DNA from: Bradyrhizobium sp. WSM1743
GTDB lineage: Bacteria > Pseudomonadota > Alphaproteobacteria > Rhizobiales > Xanthobacteraceae
Direction of reading: 5' to 3'
Length of the DNA: 64,000 bases
Assembly: GCF_000473065.1 (NCBI RefSeq)
Contig: NZ_KI421492.1
Span: 1 to 64,000, forward strand
Shown here: one piece after another, positions 25,350 to 35,017 of the stretch
Layout: the number at the start of each line of letters is the position of its first letter
Position numbering within the stretch: position 1 is the first letter of the stretch
Notes under the pieces: model-generated
Databases searched by the model: none
What the model was told of the DNA's origin: nothing
The model's input: the letters and a program-made list of their open reading frames with translations, nothing else
Translations under genes and position numbers: made by a program

Positions 25350-27215
25350 TTACCGCGTCCTGATAATCTGCAGCAGCTCGTCGCCGTAATGCTCGAGCTT
25401 CTTGTCGCCGATCCCCGGCACGGTGCGCAGTTCGTCGAGCGTGGTCGGCCAGGCCCGGACGATGCCATCGATCGTTGCGTCGTGCAGTACCACATAGGCC
25501 GGCACGCCGCGCTCGCGTGCGACGTCCGAGCGCCAGGCGCGTAGGCGCGCGCGCAGCTCGGGATCGACATCGCCTTGCGGCGGGCTGGCCGTGGGCGCGA
25601 GATCGCCGCGGCGGGATTTGGCCCGGCTCGAACGGATGCGGGTGCCCGGCGCTTCCTCGCGCAGCCACACGTCCGTTTCGCCGCGCAGCACACCGCGCGA
25701 GGACTCCGTCAGCTTGAGCGCGCCGTAGGCTTCGCTGTCGCTTCGCAAATGGCCCATCGCCACCAATTGCCGCAGCACCGTGCGCCACTGCTTTTCGTTG
25801 AGCTCGCGGCCGATGCCGAACACCGACAGGTTGTCGTGGCCGAACTGCGTGACCTTCTCGGTCAGGCGCCCAACCAGCACGTCGATCAAATGCATCGCAC
25901 CAAAGCGCTGGCCGGTGCGGTAGACGCAGGACAGCAGCTTCTGCGCCAGCACCTTGCCGTCGCGCATCTTGGGCGGCGTCAGGCAATTGTCGCAATTGCC
26001 GCAGCTCTCGCCCATCACGATCTCGCCGAAATAGGCGAGCAGCCGCCGGCGCCGGCAGTGCGGCGTTTCGGCGAGGCCGACCAGCGCGTCGAGCTTGCCG
26101 ATGGAGACCCGCTTGAATTCGTCGGAGGCGTTGGACTCGTCGATCATGCGACGCTGCTGCACGATGTCCGACAGCCCATAGGCCATCCAGGCTGCCGACG
26201 GCTTGCCGTCACGACCGGCGCGCCCCGTCTCCTGGTAATAGGCCTCGATGCTCTTGGGCAGGTCGAGATGGGCGACGAAGCGCACGTCGGGCTTGTCGAT
26301 GCCCATCCCGAACGCGACGGTCGCGACGATGACGATGCCGTCCTCGTTGAGGAAGCGGTCCTGGTTGCGCGAGCGCACGCTGCCGTCGAGCCCGGCGTGG
26401 TAGGGCAGCGCCGCAATGCCGGCGTCCTGAAGCGCGGCGGCGACCTCCTCGACCCGGTTGCGCGAGAGGCAATAGACCACGCCGGCATCGCCAATGTGGC
26501 GCTCGCGGATGAATTCCTTCAGCTGCGACACCGCATTGCGCTTGTCGACGATCTCGTAGCGGATGTTGGGCCGGTCGAAGCTCGAGACGAACTGCGGCGC
26601 GCCCGTGAGCTGAAGCCGCTCGACGATCTCCTTGCGCGTCAGCTCGTCGGCGGTGGCGGTCAGCGCGATGCGCGGCATGTCGGGAAAGCGCTCGGCGATG
26701 ATGGAAAGGCCGACATATTCGGGCCGGAAGTCATGGCCCCATTGCGAGACGCAATGCGCCTCGTCGATCGCGAACAGCGCCACCTTCGCCTGCGCCAGCA
26801 GCGACAGGCAGCGCGGCGTGACCAGGCGTTCCGGCGCGACATAGAGCAGATCGAGATCGCCCGCGAGCAAACGCCGTTCGATGTCGGACGCCTCCTGCGG
26901 CGTCAGCGACGAGTTCAGCGCGGCGGCATTGACGCCGGCCTCGATCAGGCCGGCGACCTGATCGCGCATCAAGGCGATCAACGGCGACACCACGATGCCA
27001 CAGCCTTCGCGCAGCAAGGACGGAAGCTGGTAGCACAGCGACTTGCCGCCGCCGGTCGGCATCAGCACCAGGCAATTGCCGCCGTCGGTGACATGCCGGA
27101 TGATCTCGCCCTGCGCGCCGCGGAAACCCGGCAGGCCGAACACCGAATGCAGCACCGACAGCGCGTCACGGCCATTGGCCGGCGCCGGCAGCGGAGCTGT
27201 GGAGGGAGCGGACAT
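25350..27215 (-). CDS. recQ: ATP-dependent DNA helicase RecQ
   Basis: A 621-residue 3'-5' helicase used in recombination and replication repair. In order: Walker A MPTGGGKSLCYQLP, DEAH box FAIDEAHCVSQWGHDFRPEY, motif III ALTATAD, motif VI QETGRAGRDGKPS, the RecQ zinc cysteines (ETPHCRRRR, then SCGNCDNC), the winged-helix RQC region, and a C-terminal HRDC domain (AYVVLHDATIDGIV to PGIGDKKLEHYGDEL). The length matches the family. There is an Arg/Ser-rich linker before HRDC. It is convergent with acdS. Confidence 0.96.
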   Translation of the reverse strand: MSAPSTAPLPAPANGRDALSVLHSVFGLPGFRGAQGEIIRHVTDGGNCLVLMPTGGGKSLCYQLPSLLREGCGIVVSPLIALMRDQVAGLIEAGVNAAALNSSLTPQEASDIERRLLAGDLDLLYVAPERLVTPRCLSLLAQAKVALFAIDEAHCVSQWGHDFRPEYVGLSIIAERFPDMPRIALTATADELTRKEIVERLQLTGAPQFVSSFDRPNIRYEIVDKRNAVSQLKEFIRERHIGDAGVVYCLSRNRVEEVAAALQDAGIAALPYHAGLDGSVRSRNQDRFLNEDGIVIVATVAFGMGIDKPDVRFVAHLDLPKSIEAYYQETGRAGRDGKPSAAWMAYGLSDIVQQRRMIDESNASDEFKRVSIGKLDALVGLAETPHCRRRRLLAYFGEIVMGESCGNCDNCLTPPKMRDGKVLAQKLLSCVYRTGQRFGAMHLIDVLVGRLTEKVTQFGHDNLSVFGIGRELNEKQWRTVLRQLVAMGHLRSDSEAYGALKLTESSRGVLRGETDVWLREEAPGTRIRSSRAKSRRGDLAPTASPPQGDVDPELRARLRAWRSDVARERGVPAYVVLHDATIDGIVRAWPTTLDELRTVPGIGDKKLEHYGDELLQIIRTR

Positions 27216-27310
27216 GGAACAGATCAGGCCGTGAGATTCGTCACAAGGCCAGTCGCATGCTGGCGCGGGCGTGGCAAGGGTATTTGGGTGGCAGGCACGC
27301 GCCGCTTTCT

Positions 27311-27476
27311 TCTCCCTCTCCCCGTTCTTACGGGGCCGCGACGAGCTTCGCTCGCGCTGAGAGGGTTGGGGTGAGGGGCCTCTCTCCGCACGCGAGATGA
27401 TCGAGAGACCTGTACCCCCTCACCCGGATTGCATCTTCGATGCAATCCGACCTCTCCCCGCAAGCGGGGAGAGGTG
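27311..27476. repeat. dispersed CTCTCCCC/GGGGAGAG repeat (family D), copy 2
   Basis: The stretch contains CTCCCTCTCCCCGTTCTTACGGGG, GAGAGGGTTGGGGTGAGGGG, a GGATTGCATCTTCGATGCAATCC hairpin (middle shortened here to the arms GGATTGCATC and GATGCAATCC) and CCTCTCCCCGCAAGCGGGGA. It fills most of the gap between the deacetylase and recQ genes and probably forms several hairpins. Confidence 0.7.
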
Positions 27477-27482
27477 AATAAC

Positions 27483-28289
27483 TTACGCCCCGATCCGTCG
27501 CAGCGCTTCCGCGACGGTCAGGATCGGCATGTTGCGCTTGCCGGCGGCCTCCAGCGCATGACGCATCAAATGCGGCGTGCAGCCATAGGGGCTCGGCCTG
27601 TCGGTGACGTCGTGGCCGTAGAAGATCAGCCAGCCGCCGCTCGCGACCGCCTCGTCGAAATAGCGATCGATGCCGGCCGCATCGATCTCGCAATCGACCA
27701 AAGGCGAGGCGCGCAGGAATTGGAGGTCGATGACGTCGCTGTTGACGCCGGGCAGGATGCCACGCGCGGAGCGGAAGGCTTTTGCGAGTTGCGGCTTGCG
27801 CCAGACTGAGGCGATCCCATACGGATAGGCGAAGTTCTCCAGCGTGATGGAGGCATCGATGCCGCGGAAATGGCTGCGGTTTCGCTCGATCTCGCGAGCC
27901 ATCGCGGCCTCGTCGAGAGCGGCCGAGCTCCGGTGCGAGAAGGTGTGGCAGGCAATCTCGTGCCCGGCGCGGTGAAGCCGCACGATCGCATCGTTCGACA
28001 GGCCATGCCAATGATCCGAGGGACGATCGATCAGGCTGCCGGCAAGGTAATAGGTGCCGCGGCCACCATGCTGCTCCAGAAGCTCGGCGCCCTCGCCTGC
28101 GGCGCTATCGGGGGCGTCGTCGAAGGTGAAGCTCACCATCGGCGCATGCGCGGGCAGCCGGTGCGGCGCAGCGCGGAAATGCCGGGCCAACCGATTGCTC
28201 ACGCGTCCCTGGAGTGCCGACCACACGCTGCGTTTCCCGTGATGTCCTATTTCTTCTCTACTGAAACATTCGTGCGCAGGTTGAGGCAA
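27483..28289 (-). CDS. polysaccharide deacetylase family protein
   Basis: A 268-residue NodB-homology (carbohydrate esterase 4-like) protein. It has the metal/catalytic motif SFTFDDAPDSA, the HTFSHRSS histidine pair, the FAYPYGIASVWRKP block and a C-terminal FYGHDVTDRPSPYG segment. It lacks a clear signal peptide, so it may act on an intracellular or lipid-linked sugar; the substrate is unknown. It is not in a nodulation context. The first ATG (28289) is used, but an internal start near residue 20 would also fit. Confidence 0.78.
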   Translation of the reverse strand: MPQPAHECFSREEIGHHGKRSVWSALQGRVSNRLARHFRAAPHRLPAHAPMVSFTFDDAPDSAAGEGAELLEQHGGRGTYYLAGSLIDRPSDHWHGLSNDAIVRLHRAGHEIACHTFSHRSSAALDEAAMAREIERNRSHFRGIDASITLENFAYPYGIASVWRKPQLAKAFRSARGILPGVNSDVIDLQFLRASPLVDCEIDAAGIDRYFDEAVASGGWLIFYGHDVTDRPSPYGCTPHLMRHALEAAGKRNMPILTVAEALRRIGA

Positions 28290-28334
28290 GCCTAACGCTC
28301 GGGTAATCCTAATGCGGCACCAAGACCGCTTCGG

Positions 28335-29333
28335 CTAGCGTGCCGCCACCGGCGCGTCGGCGCCCGCGCCGAGATATCGCAACCAATTGCGGAAGAGCAC
28401 CGCCGCCGCGTCGCCGGCGCCGATATCGGCGCGCAAGTTCAGCGCAGGGAGCTCGTTGGTGAGCGCCGGATGGCGCTGGTGCGTCGCCTTCTTCTCGAAG
28501 CGAGCCAGCCTCTCTTCCGTCGCTGCGTCAAAATAGCTCACTGGCAGGCGCGGATAGTTGTCGCGCTCCCGCGCGAGATAGCGGCCGATGTCGCGCAGAT
28601 ATTCGCGCTGGAGCGACAGCGCGTCATATTCCGGGTGGCCCTGGAAGAACACGAAACGGCTGGCATATTGGCGAACGAAGACGTCGACGCCGGCTTTCTC
28701 CGAGCGTGTCAGCACCTGATAACCGGCCTGCACCAGATCGCTCTCGGCGATCTCGTTCAGGCGCGAATGCGAAACCTTCAGCGGCGCCGGCGCAGCACGG
28801 GTCAGGGAATCGCTCGTCACGATTTCGCAATCGAAAATGCCGTGACATTTGGCCGACAGCCGCCGCCGCTCAATGCGGTCGAGATGCAGCACTGCGGCAT
28901 GCGCGGCAAGGCACGACCAGATCGTCGAGCGCGTGTTGGTCTTGGCCCAGTCGATCAGGTTCGTGAGGTCGCGCCAGTATGGCTCCTGGTCGAGCTCGAG
29001 CGCGATCGGCTCTGCCCCGGTCACGATCAGCCCATCGAATTTGCCGCGCTCGAGATCGGATAGGTCGGAATACTCGCTCTCGACATGCCACTTCGCTTCC
29101 GGCGAGCGCTTTACGCTCGGGAGCGAGAAGCAGTGGAAGCGGATACGGCGCGCACCTGCTGCGGCCTGGAGCAGCTTCATGAACTGCCGTTCGGTCGCCT
29201 TCAGCGCCGGATCCGGCATGTTGTTGACGAGCCCGATGGTGAGCTCGGCGCCAGCACCGTGCGCGAGATCGTGCGCGGCCGGCACCAGCGTCGGGGCCGC
29301 GATGACTTGATCCTTGTCGATCAAGATCGTCAT
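28335..29333 (-). CDS. metA: homoserine O-succinyltransferase/acetyltransferase (MetA family)
   Basis: A 332-residue enzyme that activates homoserine for methionine synthesis. MetA signatures: GLVNNMPDPALKATERQF near the N-terminus, nucleophile C141 (TIWSCLAAHAAVLH), and H233/E235 (FFQGHPEYD). It lies 12 bases after the metY-like gene on the same strand, forming a two-step methionine unit. MetA proteins use either succinyl- or acetyl-CoA and I cannot decide here. The sequence departs from the E. coli enzyme in several blocks (GAEPIALELD, and SCLAAHA instead of CWGAQA). Confidence 0.85.
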   Translation of the reverse strand: MTILIDKDQVIAAPTLVPAAHDLAHGAGAELTIGLVNNMPDPALKATERQFMKLLQAAAGARRIRFHCFSLPSVKRSPEAKWHVESEYSDLSDLERGKFDGLIVTGAEPIALELDQEPYWRDLTNLIDWAKTNTRSTIWSCLAAHAAVLHLDRIERRRLSAKCHGIFDCEIVTSDSLTRAAPAPLKVSHSRLNEIAESDLVQAGYQVLTRSEKAGVDVFVRQYASRFVFFQGHPEYDALSLQREYLRDIGRYLARERDNYPRLPVSYFDAATEERLARFEKKATHQRHPALTNELPALNLRADIGAGDAAAVLFRNWLRYLGAGADAPVAAR

Positions 29334-29345
29334 GGGCGGCGCGGC

Positions 29346-30647
29346 CTACTCCGCGGCCTCGAGGCGCGCCGACGGGCAGGCCTTTTCCAGCGCCTGGTCG
29401 ATGTCCGCGATGATGTCTGAGACATGCTCGATGCCGATCGACAGACGGATGGTCTCCGGCAGCACGCCGGCGATGCGCTGCTGCTCCGCCGACATCTGCC
29501 GGTGGGTGGTCGAAGCCGGATGGCACGCGAGTGACTTGGCATCGCCGATATTGACGAGGCGCGTGATCAGCTTCAGCGCATCGTAGAAGGTCTTGCCCGC
29601 TTCCATGCCGCCCTTGATGCCGAAGGTGAACAGCGAGGAGGCGTTACCGTTCAGATATTTCTGCACGAGCGGATAATAGAGGCTGTCCGGGAAGCCCGTA
29701 TAATTGACCCAGGCCACGCGCGGATCGCCGCGCAAGAATTCGGCGACCTTGCGGGCGTTCTCGACGTGGCGCTCCATGCGCAGCGCCACGGTCTCGATGC
29801 CCTGGAGCAGCAGGAAGGCGTTGAACGGCGACAGCACCGAGCCCATGGTGCGCTGATAGACGCTGCGCGCGCGCTCGATATAGGCGGTCTTGCCAAACCG
29901 CTCGGCATACACGAGGCCGTGATAAGAGGCGTCGGGCTTGTTGTAGGCCGGGAAGCGATCGGCGTACTTGGCCCAAGGAAAATTTCCGGAATCGACGATA
30001 GCGCCGCCGAGCGTGGTGCCGTGGCCGCCCAGGAACTTGGTCAGCGAATGCACGGCGATATCTGCGCCGTAGTCGAACGGCTTGAGCAGGATCGGGGTGG
30101 CGACGGTGTTGTCGACGATCAGCGGCACGCCATGCGCATGCGCGATTTTTGCCAACGCCTCGATGTCGCAAACATTGCCGGCGGGATTGCCGATGGTCTC
30201 GGCGAACACGGCCCGGGTGTTCTCATCGATCAGCTTTGCGATCGCATCAGGCGCGTCACTCTCGGCGAAGCGGCCGGTAATGCCCTGGCGCGGCAGGATG
30301 TACGAGAGCAGCGTGTGCGTGGTGCCGTAGAGCTGCGGCACGGAGACGATGTTGCCGCCGTGATCGGCAAGGTTGACGAAGGCGAAATGCAGCGCCGCCT
30401 GCCCGGTCGCGACCGCGAGTGCACCGACGCCCCCTTCGAGCTGGGCGATCCGCTTCTCCAGCACCGCGCTGGTCGGATTGGCGATACGGCTGTAGCGAAA
30501 ACCTTCGGTCTCGAGATTGAACAGGGCGGCGCCATGATCGGCGCTGTCGAAGGCGTAGGCCGCGGTCTGGTAGATCGGCACGGCCACTGCGTGCGTCGTG
30601 GCTTCGGGCTCGTAGCCGGCGTGAATAGCGATCGTCTCGTTGCGCAT
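29346..30647 (-). CDS. metY: O-acetylhomoserine / O-succinylhomoserine sulfhydrylase
   Basis: A 433-residue Cys/Met-metabolism PLP enzyme that makes homocysteine from activated homoserine and sulfide. The PLP lysine is K204 (HSLTKFLGGHGTTLGG), with YSRIANPTSAVLEKRIAQLEGG near the N-terminus and CHPASTTHRQMS near the C-terminus. The long form (about 430 residues) is typical of O-acetylhomoserine sulfhydrylases. The start at 30647 (MRNETIAIHAG) matches the family. It is the first gene of the unit with metA. Confidence 0.9.
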   Translation of the reverse strand: MRNETIAIHAGYEPEATTHAVAVPIYQTAAYAFDSADHGAALFNLETEGFRYSRIANPTSAVLEKRIAQLEGGVGALAVATGQAALHFAFVNLADHGGNIVSVPQLYGTTHTLLSYILPRQGITGRFAESDAPDAIAKLIDENTRAVFAETIGNPAGNVCDIEALAKIAHAHGVPLIVDNTVATPILLKPFDYGADIAVHSLTKFLGGHGTTLGGAIVDSGNFPWAKYADRFPAYNKPDASYHGLVYAERFGKTAYIERARSVYQRTMGSVLSPFNAFLLLQGIETVALRMERHVENARKVAEFLRGDPRVAWVNYTGFPDSLYYPLVQKYLNGNASSLFTFGIKGGMEAGKTFYDALKLITRLVNIGDAKSLACHPASTTHRQMSAEQQRIAGVLPETIRLSIGIEHVSDIIADIDQALEKACPSARLEAAE

Positions 30648-31079
30648 CGTGCCACCTCCGCGTGGGGCGGGCCGCACTTATTGGCCTGCAATGAGGCATG
30701 TGCGTTGTCCGTCGTTCCTCTGTTAGAGGCGGGTGGTAAAGCGGACAATAATTCGCCTAGAGATCGAGGAAGTAACCCTAACGCTTGCTGGCGGATTGGC
30801 TGAAATCCGGGTTAACTTCGATTAATCAAATCATTGCGCGCCTTGCTCGGTGCGATCCTTCTCCCCTTGTGGAAGAAGGTGGCGCGAAGCGCCGGATGAG
30901 GGGTTCTCTCCGATCGCAAGACCGCTCGCGGGGAGAGAGACCCTCACCCGACTCGCCGCTGCGCCATAGCCGATGCGAAGCATCGGCGTTCTTGAGAACG
31001 GCGGCCGAAGGCCGCCTATGCCACCCTCTCCCACAAGGGGAGAGGGTGCACCTTCTTTGCGCGAACAGCTTGCTTAGCC
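30648..31079. repeat. metY upstream region and family D repeat, copy 3
   Basis: Bases 30648-30850 must hold the metY promoter. I looked for a SAM-II riboswitch, common before such genes in alphaproteobacteria, and did not see its conserved core. Bases 30857-31050 are a repeat: CCTTCTCCCCTTGTGGAAGA at the left and CTCTCCCACAAGGGGAGAGG at the right are inverted arms. The interior (ATAGCCGATGCGAAGCATCG, AACGGCGGCCGAAGGCCGCC) is nearly the same as at 59281-59497. Confidence 0.7.
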
Positions 31080-32654
31080 TCAGCCCATCGTCTCCCACAA
31101 CCGGTGGGCTAGCACGCCGACGCGCTTCTCGATCGCGGCCGCGGCATCGAGTGCGAGATCCTCGCGATAGCGCCCGGCTATCAGCTGCACACCGATCGGC
31201 TTGCCGTCATGCAGCGCCACCGGCACCACCGCCCCGGGCAGGCCCAGCACGTTGATGGCGGAGATGAAGCGGATCTCGCCCCAGAAGATCTCGCGCACGC
31301 GCTCGGGGCTGACGGTGTCCTCGCGCGGGCCCGGCGTCGGCTTCACCGTGGTCGGTGCCAGCACGACCGGATACTCCTCGAAGAACAATTGCCAGGCGCG
31401 GATGTGGCCGTTGCGCGCGGCAGTGGCGCGCATCCAGGCCGGCAGATCGAGCACGTTGGCCTTGGCCTTCATGCCGCCCCAGGCCTTGTGAAAATCCTCC
31501 GACGTGACCTTCAGCATCGTGGCTTCCTGCATCACCACGGTCTCGTTGGTGATGATGTCGCACCAGGTCTGCCAGACCCCGTTGATGTCGGGCACCTCGA
31601 CCTCGCTAACGCGATAGCCGGAACGCTCGAGATGATCGGCAGCCTGGCGCAGCGCTGCGGCGACAGACGGATCGACGTCCATGTCCTCGGGGATTTTTGC
31701 CAGCGCGACCTTGATCGGCCCCTTCGGTCTCTCACCGACCAGGGGCGCCGGCACCCACCAGGGATCGCGCGGATCGCGCTGGCTCATCACCTCCAGCGCG
31801 AGGCGAACGTCGGCGACGTGGCGCGCGAGCGGCCCCTGCGCGGACATCAAATGCGCCAACATCGGCCGCTCCGCCGTTGCGCTCGCGTTGAAGGCGGGGA
31901 TGCGGCCCTGCGTCGGCTTGATGGTGGCGACGCCGTTGCAATGCGCCGGCCAGCGCAGCGAGCCGCCGATATCGTTGCCGTGGGCGATGGTGCCGATGCC
32001 GGCCGCGACCGCCGAACCCGCGCCGCCCGAGGAGCCGCCGCAGGTGATATCGGGATCCCAGGGGTTGAGCGTCAGCCCGTGCAGGGGATTGTCGGTGAAG
32101 CCGCGGAAGGAGAATTCGGGCGTGTTGGTCAGCCCGATGACGATCGCGCCGGCTTTTTTCAGATTGCGCACCACCGGGGAATCCGACGGCGCGATCAGAT
32201 CCTTGTTGTCGGGAACGCCGTTGAAGTTCGGCCGGCCCTCGTAGTCGACATTTTCCTTGATGGTGATGGGCACGCCGTGCAGGGGGCCGAGCTCTCCACC
32301 CCTGGCGCGCTGCTTGTCGGCCGCATGGGCCGCTTTGAGTGCTTCTTCACCGAGGTCGACGACGACAGCGTTGAGCTTCGGATTGACGGCGTGCATCCGT
32401 TCGAGATGCGCTTCGACCGCCTCGACCGCGGAGATGGCACCGGATCGGATGGCGGCTGCGGTCTCCACCGCCGACCATTGCCAGGCCGGCCCCTTGGGGC
32501 GCTGTGGTGCGGCGGACTTCCCTCGAGCCGCCTTCTTGGCCGGCTTCCTGGCCGGCTTCGCGACCACGCTCTTGCGGCCGGAGCTCGCCTTGCTCGGAGT
32601 CTTCGCCGCTTTCTTCAAGGCACCTTTCTTCCTGGTCACCGTCTTCTTCGCCAC
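31080..32654 (-). CDS. amidase signature enzyme with Lys/Ala-rich N-terminal tail
   Basis: A 524-residue amidase. The amidase signature runs from about residue 57: GVPITIKENVDYEGRP carries the catalytic Lys, and CGGSSGGAGSAVAAG with GNDIGGSLRWPAH carries the two Ser. Residues 1-55 are unusual: 15 Lys, 5 Arg, many Ala/Ser/Pro and no acidic residue, like a histone H1-type tail. The start is GTG at 32654, eight bases after GGAG; readings starting further upstream have no such site. The substrate is unknown; amidases of this branch act on acyl or aryl amides. It converges with nothing and follows the MFS gene. Confidence 0.85.
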   Translation of the reverse strand: MAKKTVTRKKGALKKAAKTPSKASSGRKSVVAKPARKPAKKAARGKSAAPQRPKGPAWQWSAVETAAAIRSGAISAVEAVEAHLERMHAVNPKLNAVVVDLGEEALKAAHAADKQRARGGELGPLHGVPITIKENVDYEGRPNFNGVPDNKDLIAPSDSPVVRNLKKAGAIVIGLTNTPEFSFRGFTDNPLHGLTLNPWDPDITCGGSSGGAGSAVAAGIGTIAHGNDIGGSLRWPAHCNGVATIKPTQGRIPAFNASATAERPMLAHLMSAQGPLARHVADVRLALEVMSQRDPRDPWWVPAPLVGERPKGPIKVALAKIPEDMDVDPSVAAALRQAADHLERSGYRVSEVEVPDINGVWQTWCDIITNETVVMQEATMLKVTSEDFHKAWGGMKAKANVLDLPAWMRATAARNGHIRAWQLFFEEYPVVLAPTTVKPTPGPREDTVSPERVREIFWGEIRFISAINVLGLPGAVVPVALHDGKPIGVQLIAGRYREDLALDAAAAIEKRVGVLAHRLWETMG

Positions 32655-32783
32655 GCCAGCATCTCCTTCAATTGCGCGGCGGAGGTTACGGATGACGTGC
32701 GGCCCTGTATAGGTGCGATTCTGCATGGCGCGTTGGCGTGAGGGCCGCTGCGACCAATCGTCAGCGAGCCTCACGCCTTCGCT

Positions 32784-33965
32784 CTACTCTGCCGGACACG
32801 CTGCGGCGACGGCCGGCGCGCGGTCGAGCCGGAGACTCCACAGCGCCAGCACGAGGCCAATCGCCGTGATCCCGGCTGCGACCAAAGGCAGCGCTGAGAG
32901 ACCAAGCCCGCGATCAATGGCGACGCCACCGGCCCAGGCGCCGAGCGCGTTGCCGAGATTGAACGCGGCGATGTTGAGGCTGGAGGCGAGCGTGCGACCG
33001 CTGCGGCCGGCAGCCTCCAGCACACGAAGCTGGAGCGGGGCGACGGTTGCGAAGGCGGCGATGCCGAGCAGCAGGATCAGCGCGATGGAAAGCATCTTGA
33101 TCGATAGCACGGCGGCTAGGCCAAGCAGCACGATCGCAAGCGCGGCAAGCGTGCCGGTCAGCGCCCGTGCGAGGCCGCGGTCCGCAAGCCGGCCACCGGC
33201 GACGTTGCCGATCGCAAGGCCAACGCCGAACACCAGCAGGATCGGCGACACCGCGGCCTCCGAGAAGCCGGTGAAACGCGTCAGGATCGGCTGGATATAG
33301 GTGAAGACGACGAACAGGCCGGCGAAGCCGAACACGGTCATGGCAAGGCCGAGCAGCACCTGCGGACGGCCGAGCACCGCCACCTCTTCGGCAAGCGAGA
33401 TCGGCTTGTCGCCATTGCCGACATGGCCGGGCACAAGCGCGGCGACCACGGCAAACGCAATCACGCCGATGACCGTGACCGCCCAGAACGCCGCGCGCCA
33501 GCCGAGCATCAGGCCGAACCAGGCGCCGAAGGGTACGCCCAGCAGCGTTGCGACCGTGAGGCCGATGAACATGGTCGCGATCGCAGAGGCGCGCTTGTCC
33601 TCGGCGACGAGGCTGGTGGCCACGACCGAGCCGACACCGAAGAATGTGCCGTGGGCGAGCGAGGTCAGCACGCGTGCGGCCATCAGCAACTCGTAGTTCG
33701 GCGCTAGCGCGCAAGCCGCATTGCCCAGCGTGAAGATCGCCATCAGCGCCAGCAGCACTGTTTTCCGCGGCATTTTGCGCGTCGCCAGGGTGAGGACTGG
33801 CGCTCCCACGAATACGCCGAGCGCATAACCGGAAATGAGAAGGCCCGCGACAGGCACGGAGACATGCATGTCGGCGGCGACCTGGAGCAAGAGGCCCATG
33901 ATGATGAATTCGGTGGTGCCGATTCCGAAGGCACCGGCGGTGAGAGCGAGGACGGCGGGAGGCAT
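32784..33965 (-). CDS. MFS transporter (AraJ/YdhP-like efflux)
   Basis: A 393-residue twelve-helix major facilitator. It begins MPPAVLALTAGAFGIGTTEF, has the GTTEFIIMGLL segment and LATRKMPRKTVLLALM loop of the DHA1 arabinose-efflux branch (AraJ/YdhP). The substrate is unknown. The ATG at 33965 is six bases after GGAG; a TTG four codons upstream is not favoured. It is divergent from the LysR gene, which may control it. Confidence 0.87.
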   Translation of the reverse strand: MPPAVLALTAGAFGIGTTEFIIMGLLLQVAADMHVSVPVAGLLISGYALGVFVGAPVLTLATRKMPRKTVLLALMAIFTLGNAACALAPNYELLMAARVLTSLAHGTFFGVGSVVATSLVAEDKRASAIATMFIGLTVATLLGVPFGAWFGLMLGWRAAFWAVTVIGVIAFAVVAALVPGHVGNGDKPISLAEEVAVLGRPQVLLGLAMTVFGFAGLFVVFTYIQPILTRFTGFSEAAVSPILLVFGVGLAIGNVAGGRLADRGLARALTGTLAALAIVLLGLAAVLSIKMLSIALILLLGIAAFATVAPLQLRVLEAAGRSGRTLASSLNIAAFNLGNALGAWAGGVAIDRGLGLSALPLVAAGITAIGLVLALWSLRLDRAPAVAAACPAE

Positions 33966-34096
33966 GCGTTGCTCCAATGGATGAGACGAGCCACGCAGAT
34001 AGCGGCACTGCCGCGAAACAATTAGAATGTCCGCAATCCAATCATTTGTGACGTGAATTCAACACGGCCCGTTTCGACACCAACCGCGCCGCCGAG

Positions 34097-35017
34097 ATGG
34101 AGGTCTTCGTCCGCGTCGTCGATCTCGGCGGCTTCACCCAGGCCGCGCGAAAGCTGCGCCTGACGCCGTCGGGCGTCAGCAAGCTGATCTCGCGGCTGGA
34201 GGCGCGCCTCGGCGCGCGGCTGGTCAACCGGACCACGCGCAAGCTGACGCTGACGGAGGAAGGCCAGGCCTTCTACGATCGCGCCGCGCGCATCCTCGCC
34301 GAGATGGAGGAGGCCGAGCGTGAGGCGGCCTCGGGCGCGGCGCCGCGCGGCCGCCTCACGGTGAACAGCAACATTCCCTTCGGCATGCTGCATGTGATGC
34401 CGCTGATCCCGCGCTTCCTGAAGCAGCATCCCGACGTCACGCTCGACCTCGTGCTGACCGATACGCTGGTCGACCTGATGCAGGAGCGCGCCGACGTCGC
34501 CATCCGCGTTGGTCCGCTGCGCGCGTCACGTCTCGTCGCGCGAAAGCTTGGTACCAGCCGGATGGTCGTGGTCGGCGCGCCGGACTATCTCGCCCGCTGC
34601 GGCACGCCGAAGGCGCCAGCCGATCTCGCCGATCACCGTGGCATCGGCTGGACCTTTCCGCGCAGCATCCGCGGCTGGCCGTTCAAGCGCGGCGACCACA
34701 TCGAGGAGGCCGTGCCCCCGCCCGTCGCGCGCGCCAGCGACGGCGAAGCCGCCCGCCGCCTCTGCCTCGGCGGTGTCGGTCTCGCCCGCCTCGCCCTCTT
34801 CCACATCGGCCCCGACATCGAATCCGGCCGCCTCGTTCCGGTACTGCAAAGCTACAATCCCGGCGACCGCGAAGACATCCATGCCGTCTATGTCGGCCAC
34901 ACCGCGCCGCTGCCTGCGCGCGTCCGCGCGTTCATCGATTTCCTCGCCGAGCATGTGCGGGTCAGCGATCCCGCGCTGAAGCGGGCGGGGGATGGGAGGT
35001 GGAAATTGGTGGGGTGA
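34097..35017 (+). CDS. LysR family transcriptional regulator
   Basis: A 306-residue LysR regulator: an N-terminal helix-turn-helix (VDLGGFTQAARKLRLTPSGV) and a periplasmic-binding-like effector domain (RLTVNSNIPFGML onward). It lies about 130 bases from the divergent MFS gene, so it probably controls that exporter. No upstream start codon is open in frame before a stop at 34049, so the ATG at 34097 is used although most LysR proteins have about nine more N-terminal residues. It is the last gene before the putative island. Confidence 0.88.
   Translation: MEVFVRVVDLGGFTQAARKLRLTPSGVSKLISRLEARLGARLVNRTTRKLTLTEEGQAFYDRAARILAEMEEAEREAASGAAPRGRLTVNSNIPFGMLHVMPLIPRFLKQHPDVTLDLVLTDTLVDLMQERADVAIRVGPLRASRLVARKLGTSRMVVVGAPDYLARCGTPKAPADLADHRGIGWTFPRSIRGWPFKRGDHIEEAVPPPVARASDGEAARRLCLGGVGLARLALFHIGPDIESGRLVPVLQSYNPGDREDIHAVYVGHTAPLPARVRAFIDFLAEHVRVSDPALKRAGDGRWKLVG

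Noticed and set aside
25575..27374. A 599-codon open frame antisense to recQ
   Set aside because: The opposite strand encodes all RecQ motifs in order; the antisense product shows no family pattern.
30648..30850. Possible SAM-II riboswitch upstream of metY
   Set aside because: I read the minus strand for the conserved core of this riboswitch and did not find it. A covariance model search would decide.
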